Shown one piece after another: positions 63,351 through 64,000 of a DNA stretch of 64,000 bases (within the stretch, counting starts at the first letter, position 1; every line of letters starts with the position of its first letter). Origin of the DNA: Xanthomonas arboricola (GTDB lineage Bacteria; Pseudomonadota; Gammaproteobacteria; Xanthomonadales; Xanthomonadaceae); NCBI RefSeq assembly GCF_002940665.1, contig NZ_MIGY01000002.1:434001-498000 (forward strand), in the 5' to 3' direction. Under the pieces are notes generated by a model. It did no database searches and was not told where the DNA came from. It was given only the letters and a program-made list of their open reading frames with translations. The position numbers were made by a program, and so were the translations under genes.

Positions 63351-63364
63351 ATAGCAACTGCTAT
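63351..63364. promoter_or_regulatory. Palindrome ATAGCA-AC-TGCTAT, probable MntR box
   Basis: Perfect 6-bp inverted repeat with a 2-base spacer in the mntH-mntR intergenic region, 36 bases upstream of the mntH start. A binding site for the divergently encoded MntR is likely but not shown. Confidence 0.5.
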
Positions 63365-63445
63365 GCTGTTGAGCATTGGCAATCTAAATCGTAATGATCG
63401 GCTGCGTGCTTCAAACTACGCATCCCGGCAGTCGCGCCGGACGTG

Positions 63446-63928
63446 ATGACGAGGATGAGGGTGGGCAAGAGCGAAAAGCTGGAAGCAGCCGCGCCGGCGC
63501 TGATCGACGCACAGGTGCATATGGAGAGCTTCCGTCAAGTGCGCGAAGCGCGCCGCGCCGAGCTGGTCGAGGACTATGTGGAGCTGATCTCCGACCTGCT
63601 GGTCGACGGCGGCGAGGCGCGTCAGGTCGATATCGCCGCGCGGCTGGGCGTGGCGCAGCCGACCGTGGCCAAGATGCTCAAGCGGCTGGTGCGCGACGGC
63701 TGGGTGGTGCAGCGCCCGTACCGCGGGGTGTTCCTGACCCCGGCCGGCGAGGCGCTGGCGGCGTCCAGCCGGCAGCGCCATCAGATCGTCGAACGTTTCC
63801 TGCTCGCCCTGGGCATCGACGAGGCCACCGCGCGCCGCGACGCCGAAGGCATCGAGCACCATGTCAGCGAAGCCACCGTGGCGGCATTCGCCGCGTTCCT
63901 GGATCGCCAGGGCGGCAGCGCCGCGTGA
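63446..63928 (+). CDS. mntR: Manganese-responsive DtxR-family regulator MntR
   Basis: 160-aa repressor. The winged helix reads [20 protein letters not shown], then [20 protein letters not shown], and [20 protein letters not shown] plus VEFLL-like RFLLALGID and [11 protein letters not shown] give the His/Glu metal ligands of MntR. A GTG at 63443 is an alternative start. Mn-loaded MntR represses mntH. Stop overlaps the next gene's start (GTGA). Confidence 0.92.
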   Translation: MTRMRVGKSEKLEAAAPALIDAQVHMESFRQVREARRAELVEDYVELISDLLVDGGEARQVDIAARLGVAQPTVAKMLKRLVRDGWVVQRPYRGVFLTPAGEALAASSRQRHQIVERFLLALGIDEATARRDAEGIEHHVSEATVAAFAAFLDRQGGSAA

Positions 63929-64000
63929 GCATGCCGGTGGAGACCGCGGTCGACGCGGCGCAGGCGCTTATCGACCAACAGTGGATGCAACGCGCCCTGC
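63925..64000 (+). CDS. Start of an unidentified gene, cut by the window edge
   Basis: A GTG at 63925 overlaps the mntR stop, or an ATG at 63931 starts the frame; 25 codons are visible ([20 protein letters not shown]). Too short to assign. Coupling to mntR suggests the same transcript. Confidence 0.5.
   Translation, partial: MSMPVETAVDAAQALIDQQWMQRAL

Noticed and set aside
61846-63354. 502- and 381-codon plus-strand frames across mntH
   Set aside because: Antisense shadows of mntH with Gln/His/Arg or Ser/Thr bias.
1-64000. CRISPR arrays, tRNA or rRNA genes, insertion sequences
   Set aside because: No regularly spaced repeat-spacer array, no tRNA cloverleaf and no transposase was found; the junction is a guaA end rather than a tRNA gene.

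Overview
The window is almost entirely one integrative and conjugative element (ICE) of the Tn4371-like type. Its left part starts inside a tyrosine integrase at base 1, and it is followed on the right by host chromosome. The GC-rich coding, the mntH/mntR pair at the right edge and the element backbone suggest a gammaproteobacterium of the Xanthomonadaceae (Xanthomonas or Stenotrophomonas type); that assignment is inference. The right junction appears to be a copy of the 3' end of guaA: bases 61790-61804 read I-E-W-E-stop, the C-terminus of GMP synthase, a known ICE/island insertion site. The left junction lies outside the window.

Layout. 1-2.2 kb: integrase, a HicA-like/DNA-binding protein pair with palindromic operators, and an AlpA-type regulator. 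2.3-10.4 kb (minus strand): two tandem defence operons, Gabija-like (gajA-gajB) and Hachiman (hamA-hamB). 11.1-25.9 kb: maintenance and mobilisation backbone (DUF932, ParB-like, DUF736, DUF2958 frameshifted, DUF2285, AlpA, RepA with iterons, ParA, RHH partner, DUF2840, TraF, VirD2/DUF3363 relaxase). It is interrupted at 15.6-18.1 kb by a HEPN-motif protein, a DUF4238 protein and an XRE regulator. 26.0-34.3 kb: efflux/regulator cargo (MmyB-type regulator with 14-TM MFS pump, small alpha/beta hydrolase, LysR with 12-TM MFS pump, a truncated LysR) held between two diverged copies of a LysR-EexN module. 34.5-46.8 kb: conjugation operon traG-copG-trbBCDEJKLFGI-DUF2274, packed with 4-base ATGA overlaps. 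46.9-48.6 kb: AbiEi/AbiEii type IV toxin-antitoxin. 48.8-53.7 kb (minus): a large helicase with a nuclease-like C-terminus followed by an LA2681-type HEPN protein, which I do not recognise as a named system. 53.8-61.4 kb (minus): a complete Wadjet system (jetA-B-C-D) led by a WYL regulator. 61.8-64 kb: chromosome (mntH, mntR, start of another gene).

How the genes work together: the integrase and attR handle integration. RepA/iterons/ParA can stabilise the excised circle. Relaxase, TraF, TraG and the Trb type IV system transfer it. The rest is passenger DNA, mainly anti-phage/anti-plasmid defence (Gabija, Hachiman, AbiE, HEPN-helicase, Wadjet) and efflux. The strongest candidate for an undescribed system is the helicase/nuclease-HEPN pair at 48.8-53.7 kb. 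The HEPN/DUF4238/XRE insertion at 15.6-18.1 kb is second. All family calls are from reading motifs; no search was run.
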